Shown here in pieces: positions 59,575 to 64,000 of a DNA stretch of 64,000 nt. Position 1 is the stretch's first letter. Each line of letters opens with the position of its first letter. The DNA comes from Microcebus murinus (lineage: Eukaryota > Chordata > Mammalia > Primates > Cheirogaleidae). The position numbers and the translations under genes were made by a program. The stretch covers positions 74,603,900 to 74,667,899 of the forward strand of contig NC_134116.1 in the NCBI RefSeq assembly GCF_040939455.1, written 5' to 3'. The notes under the pieces were generated by a model. That model was given only the letters and a program-made list of their open reading frames with translations, had not been told where the DNA came from and searched no databases.

Positions 59575-59795
59575 ACTACCATTTATGAGGTGCTTGCAAT
59601 GTGCTAGGCACTATGTTAATATTTCTTGCCATAATCACATCAACTCTCTGAGGTTTTGCAGTTCCTTTTCTGCAGCTGTGGAAACTGAAGCTCAGAGAGG
59701 TTAAGTAATTTGTGCAGGGTTATATAGCAAGTAAGTTGCAAGACTGGACTTTGAATTCAGGTCCGCCTGACTTCACCATATTACGGCGTCTCTCT
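59575..59795 (+). repeat. MIR SINE
   Basis: 'accatttatgaggtgcttgc', 'aatgtgctaggcactatgtt', 'aaactgaagctcagagaggt', 'taagtaatttgtgcagggtt' and 'gaattcaggtccgcctgact' follow the full MIR order in sense orientation. Confidence 0.95.
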
Positions 59796-59829
59796 GATAT
59801 GCCTATAGTGAAGGGATAAAATGATGACA

Positions 59830-59871
59830 ATCCATTTAGCTAAAGAACAATCCATTTGGCTAAAGAACACA
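59830..59871. repeat. Short tandem duplication, about 20 bp unit
   Basis: 'caatccatttagctaaagaa' is followed directly by 'caatccatttggctaaagaa', differing at one base. Confidence 0.95.
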
Positions 59872-59874
59872 CTG

Positions 59875-60370
59875 CAAATGTGCCCTGGCCAGGCTCAGAC
59901 CAGCATTCTAGATCAATGACTTCATCACAGATTTCTTATCAGCCTAAAGCTGGTAAAATTAGTTAAAGGGGAACTTACCAATACATGATAGATTCCAGAG
60001 CTGGCAAGTGGGTTTCGTCACACTAATTCTAATTATTTGTTAGTGGGTGCCTGGAGCGCTGTGCTGAGGAAGATTCCAAGGCCATGTGTGAGCCCCAAGG
60101 CAAGGAGTAAGTACCTGATGGATGACAGACATCTGGCCTGCCTCAAGAGAGGCCACTACGATGACTTTCTGTTTTTTATGTATCATGTTGCGTGCCAAGA
60201 GTCTTAAAATTTGGACTCAGACTTTGAGTTCAGATCATATAATAATTACCATAGAAAACTAAGTCTTATAAAGATGGGCTTAGCAAAATGCGATGTCACC
60301 TCATCAGTTCTATGTCACGGGGGAGGGGGGACATGATGAAACACCACAATAGATCAGCTTAGAATTAACA
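59875..60370. other. Non-coding DNA, no gene recognised
   Basis: Mixed composition. No repeat or frame worth naming. Confidence 0.45.
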
Positions 60371-60373
60371 CAG

Positions 60374-60662
60374 CTCTCTTAGTTATTTTGTGTTGCTATA
60401 AAGGAATACCTTGGACTGGGTAATTTGTAAAGAAAAAAAGTTTATTTGGCTCACAGTTCTGCAGGCTGTACAAGAAGCACGGCACCAGCATCTGCTTCCA
60501 ATGGGAGCCTTAGGAAGCTTCCACTCCTGGCACAAGCTGAAGGGAAGCTGGAATGTGCAGAGACCATGAGAGAGAGGAAGCAAGAGTGGGGGGAGGGGCG
60601 CCAGACTCTTCTTAACAATCAGCTCCAAGGGAACTCTTGCGTGAGCTGCTAATAATAGAGAA
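60374..60662 (-). repeat. MST-type MaLR LTR, antisense, truncated
   Basis: On the + strand: 'ttgtgttgctataaaggaat', 'accttggactgggtaatttg', 'aaaaaaagtttatttggctc', 'acagttctgcaggctgtaca', 'agaagcacggcaccagcatc' and 'ctccaagggaactcttgcgt' give the 3' two thirds of an MST LTR in reverse complement. The 5' third is replaced by L1 sequence that starts near 60665, so the LTR is truncated at that junction. Confidence 0.93.
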
Positions 60663-60664
60663 CT

Positions 60665-61560
60665 CACTCAACTGAGTAGGCATTTTGCAAAAGAAGATAT
60701 GCAGAAAGCAAACAGGTATATGAAAAATGCTCAAGTCAGTAAGCATCAGAGAAATGCAAATTAAAACCACAGTGAGATATCACCTCCCACCTGTCAGAAT
60801 GGCTGTTGTCAAAAAGGTGAAAGACAACATGCATTGGCAAGGATATGGAGACAAGTAACCCTTGCATGCTGTTGATGGGAACACTGTTGGTGGGGATATA
60901 AATTAGCACAGTCATTATGAAAAACAGCATGGAGGTTCCTAAAAAAATTGAAGCTAGAACATATGACCCAGTGATCCCACTACTGGGTATATATCCAAAG
61001 GAAATGAGATCAGTATGTTGAAGAGGTATCAACACTTCCATGCTCATTGCAGCCTTGTTCACAGTAACCATGATATGGACTTGACCTAAGTGTCCACTGA
61101 CGGATGAATGGACAAAGAAAATGTGGTATATACATACAACAGAATACTAGTCAGCCATAAAAAAGAAGGAAATCATTTGTGACAGCATGGATGAACCTAG
61201 AAGACATCAGTGAAATAAACTAGGAACAAAAAAACTCAAATATCACACGATCTCACTTGTAAGTGCAATTTTAAAAAGCTGAACCCAGAGAATAGAATGG
61301 TGGCTACCAAGGACTGGGGGGCAGGGTTGAGGGTTGTTGGGGAGATATTGGTCAAAGGATACAAAATTTCAGTTAGGTGGAATAAGTTCCAGAGATCTAT
61401 TGTAACATGCTGACTATAGGTAATAACAATGTATTGTATTCTGGAAAACTGCTGAGAGAGTGGATTTTAAGTGTTCTTACCACAAAGAAACGGAAAGTAT
61501 GTGAAATAATGCATATGTTAATTAAATCAATTTATCCATTCTACAAGCGTATTTCAAAAC
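60665..61560 (+). repeat. L1MA-type LINE-1 3' end (ORF2 tail plus 3' UTR)
   Basis: It begins inside ORF2 ('gcattttgcaaaagaagata') and passes 'cagagaaatgcaaattaaaa', 'cccagtgatcccactactgg', 'gtatatatccaaaggaaatg' and 'agtgtccactgacggatgaa'. It then enters the 3' UTR ('gagaatagaatggtggctac', 'caatgtattgtattctggaa', 'atgcatatgttaattaaatc'). This is the usual 5' truncation. Stops interrupt the ORF2 tail. Confidence 0.95.
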
Positions 61561-61732
61561 ATTTCGTACGGGATAAATATATATAATTTTTATTTGTCAA
61601 TTTATAAATAAATAAGTAACCTGAGCTGTTGGGAGATATTGCTTAACAGAAGAGCAATCAGGAATGGGCATTAATAAAACTGCTGCTGTATTGGTATTGG
61701 ACAAGAGGAAGCGGGATTCAATATATCAGAGC

Positions 61733-61893
61733 TGGGCACAGTGGCAGGCACCTGGAGTTCCAGCTACTGCAGAGGTGGAGGCAGGAGGATCGCTTGAGGC
61801 CAGGAGTTCAAGGCTGCAGTGTGTTATGATTGTGCCTATGAATAGCCACTGTACTCTAGCCCAGGCAACATAGACCGTATCTCTAAAAAAAAC
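61733..61893 (+). mobile_element. Monomeric Alu/7SL-derived SINE with 7SL-like 3' part
   Basis: The left part 'gctgggcacagtggcaggca', 'cctggagttccagctactgc', 'gaggcaggaggatcgcttga' matches an Alu monomer. The right part 'gtgcctatgaatagccactg', 'tactctagcccaggcaacat', 'agaccgtatctct' corresponds to the 7SL RNA 3' end (gcctgtgaatagccactgca, then ctccagcctgggcaacatag). That 7SL-like stretch is shortened in typical dimeric Alus. It is closest to the FAM/FRAM type of fossil monomer. Confidence 0.85.
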
Positions 61894-61899
61894 CCAATA

Positions 61900-63165
61900 A
61901 ATGTAATGTACATGACTTTTCAAGAATACATCTAGCAAAGGAAGGCTTAGCCACTAATATTCTTGAAGAGAAAGAAAATGTCAGCAGATGAGGAAAGATC
62001 TTTATACCAAACCTTCCCAATCCGTTCAATCAGCCTGATTTTCACAACATGCCCTTGGACCCGGATGATGCTACATCCTCCCTGTAGTCGGACAGCTCCA
62101 GCAAGGTTGCTGGAATCAAATCATCATCCTGAAGCCTTCAGGCCACGGGTGACCAAGGATGGAAGGTTTCCCAAGGCCACTGGGACCTCCCTGACCCATC
62201 GAGGGCCATCGCCTGAGACTGGCTCTCAAAACCAAACTTGGAATTTGATGCTCACTTATACAAGCATACTGAAATTAACGAGAGTTTTGTGTAACTTTGC
62301 TCAGGCTACAGTGAAAAATTGCTTCATTTTCTGCATGTTTCTGGTTATTGAATATTTTCAACTGTTAAAACTATGTGAGAATCACTGTTCACTGATTAAA
62401 GCAATAATTTTACATTGAGAACATCTTGTAAGTTGAAAATAATTTGGGGTAGTGTTTATATTAAATGAGCTTTCAAAGTACATCTGCAATGTACTTTACG
62501 ACCAGAAGAAGAGGTGACCATATGGCACACAGAGTTTCAAAGCATGTGAAGGGAATTTGACATTTCACTTATCATTGATAGTGACTTCACAGAGGCAGTT
62601 CTGTTTGGGGGAATGTGGTAGTTTACAACATTCTGGATGTACCCGATGGTCTCCGATGCAGCCCATTGAACCAGCCCTGTGCATGGCCAGTAAACATCAC
62701 GGAGGAAGTGGATGCAAAGGGGTGGGATGGGCATGGAAAACTGAGAACCACATCTATAGCTATACAGTGCCAGGCTCCTCTACTCATTTGGAAGAATCAG
62801 GAGGCTATGTACACTTATAGAAATGAACTCATACTCTATACCGTCTTGCACAAAATATTAAGAAGCATTGGGTTTACAAAAATCTTATTTGGTTCACAAA
62901 AATCGCTATTTATCCTCTTTCCTAATGGTCCCTTGTTGCTCTCCACATCTCTAGCCAAAGATAACAAGAGCCTGTCCCTGTAACAGTGGCTTTACTGTGC
63001 CACATGAAGAGAAATACAGTTTACGCTACAACCGAATGCACACATGCACACATGTGTTACTGAAACAAAAGACTCGTGAAACAGTGGTTATCCTTACTCT
63101 GTATAATACATCCTGATGCTTTCTATTTGATTTTGTTTTTTGAAAGATGCTGGATGTCAGTTTGG
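61900..63165. other. Non-coding DNA, no gene recognised
   Basis: A 151-codon frame at 61963-62418 has no domain. Direct near-repeats 'ggtttacaaaaatcttattt' and 'ggttcacaaaaatcgctatt' lie at about 62869-62909. No named repeat is seen. Confidence 0.45.
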
Positions 63166-63169
63166 AGCA

Positions 63170-63325
63170 TCACTGCTCAATAGACCATCCTGTGATGATG
63201 GAAACGTTCTATGACTGCACTGCGCATTACAGGAGCCACTAGCCACATGTGGCTATTGAGCACCTGAAATGTGCCGGTGTGACTGAAGGCTGAATTTTTT
63301 ATTTTAAATTAAGTGAAATTTAAAG
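63170..63325 (-). repeat. Old DNA-transposon-like repeat (same family as 5993-6260)
   Basis: 'gatgatggaaacgttctatg', 'ggagccactagccacatgtg', 'gctattgagcacctgaaatg' and 'attttaaattaagtgaaatt' are the distinctive end of the same mammalian DNA repeat as at 5993-6260, with a 'ctagccacatgtggct' palindrome. Name not assigned. Confidence 0.75.
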
Positions 63326-63329
63326 TTAA

Positions 63330-63838
63330 ATGGCCATGCGGATGGGATAGTGGCTCTTGTACTGAGCTGGTCAGCTTTGGAAAACTGGTAGTATTTAATA
63401 AAGGTAAATACACCTCTACCCTGGGACCCAGCCATTCCACGCCTAGAAATACACCGTGAAAGTTAATCACAGGAACTGGATTGTTCTTGTCAGACCCAAC
63501 TGAAACAGTCAAGAAGCCAGGGGAAAAAAGCACCTGGGGCACATAACATTGCTCTAGAAATGTAACTCTCTTCAAGTCCAGCTGCTGAAACTGCCTGTTG
63601 TAACCTGAGGCCAGTTTTATCTACAACCGCTGAAATAACTCGCTGCAGTCGAGAACTCACTTTGCCCACCCCGGCTGCTCAGCAGCAGTCAGACCTCGCC
63701 AGTTCCCCAGAACCTTACTCTGAACTTTCTCAGAGAGCAATATATGACATCTCTCTTGTTTATAAAACCTCCAACCTCCTCTTTGGTCTTTGGACACCCT
63801 GAAGACCACCCAGTCTGCATGAATGCTCTGAATTACTG
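63330..63838. other. Non-coding DNA, no gene recognised
   Basis: A minus-strand frame of 88 codons (63309-63575) has no domain, and nothing else is identifiable. 'cctctaccctgggacccagc' near 63413 hints at another old L1 piece. Confidence 0.4.
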
Positions 63839-63839
63839 T

Positions 63840-63963
63840 TTTGTTTTGTTATTTTTAAGAGACAGGGTCTCACTCTGTTGGCCAGGCTGGAGTGTAGTGG
63901 CCTGATCATAGTTCACTGCAGCCTCAAACCCCTGCGCTCAGGTGTGAGCCACCACGCCTAGCC
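63840..63963 (-). mobile_element. Alu monomer (FLAM/FRAM-like), antisense, internally deleted
   Basis: On the + strand: 'gagacagggtctcactctgt', 'ggccaggctggagtgtagtg', 'tgatcatagttcactgcagc', 'ctcaaacccctgcgctcag', then a jump to 'gtgtgagccaccacgcctag'. It is one Alu monomer with the middle of its body missing, which explains the short length. Confidence 0.9.
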
Positions 63964-64000
63964 TTACAATTCTTTCTTCCCCAATAAAAAGTTAAATTTA

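Noticed and set aside
59575..59795. tRNA-like A/B-box wording in MIRs
   Set aside because: MIRs descend from tRNA, but these copies are diverged and cannot fold as tRNA genes.
1..64000. CRISPR arrays, operons, phage or bacterial systems
   Set aside because: The sequence is primate nuclear DNA; the direct repeats seen are micro- or minisatellites, not spaced CRISPR repeats.

Overview
This window reads as mammalian, most likely lemuriform (strepsirrhine) primate, non-coding DNA: intergenic or intronic. The best lineage marker is the one full-length dimeric Alu, minus strand at about 29952-30287. It has the 'gcgtcagcctagctcacagc' block and the long AT-rich middle linker that I associate with lemur Alus rather than with human AluJ/S/Y. 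Apart from this Alu and a candidate endogenous-retrovirus LTR around it, almost every recognisable repeat is old: MIR, L2, L1M/L1MA 3' ends, MER1, MER5A, Tigger1, and MLT1/MST LTRs. These are shared by placental mammals or primates.

I found no protein-coding gene I can defend. Open frames of 60-370 codons occur on both strands. They overlap each other, lack recognisable domains, or fall in simple repeats. The only frames with real protein homology are two pieces of a dead Tigger1 transposase (33.5-34.8 kb) and a short L1 ORF2 3' end (60.7-61.2 kb). I saw no tRNA, rRNA, snRNA or CRISPR array.

Layout. 0-7 kb: unique DNA, an antisense L1M 3' end, a CA microsatellite, a fragment of an old DNA transposon and an L1M tail. 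7-12 kb: low-repeat, GC-rich DNA with a CpG-island-like core at 10.31-10.83 kb, the best promoter or enhancer candidate. 12-21 kb: unique DNA with L2, MIR, L1MA and Alu fragments. 21-21.7 kb: a long TTCC tract followed by a six-copy minisatellite of about 32 bp. 24.6-25.1 kb: a MER1 element with matching target-site duplications. 29.8-31.0 kb: the candidate LTR interrupted by the lemur-type Alu. 33.1-35.8 kb: an MLT-like LTR, a 5'-truncated Tigger1 and another old repeat. 38.0-38.8 kb: GT-rich DNA with higher-order repeats, then a CpG cluster and a G-run at 39.5 kb. 42-53 kb: a dense layer of old repeats, including an MST LTR inserted into a MIR. 53-64 kb: an MLT1 LTR, a duplicated block of about 180 bp, MER5A, MIR, an MST fragment abutting an L1MA tail, and several monomeric Alu/7SL-derived SINEs.

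I see no previously undescribed gene system. The observations most worth checking are the CpG island with possible splice signals, the candidate lemur LTR, the paired diverged copies at 57.2 and 58.0 kb, the nested MST/MIR insertion, the monomeric SINEs and the simple-repeat loci. All family names come from sequence I remember, not from a database search.
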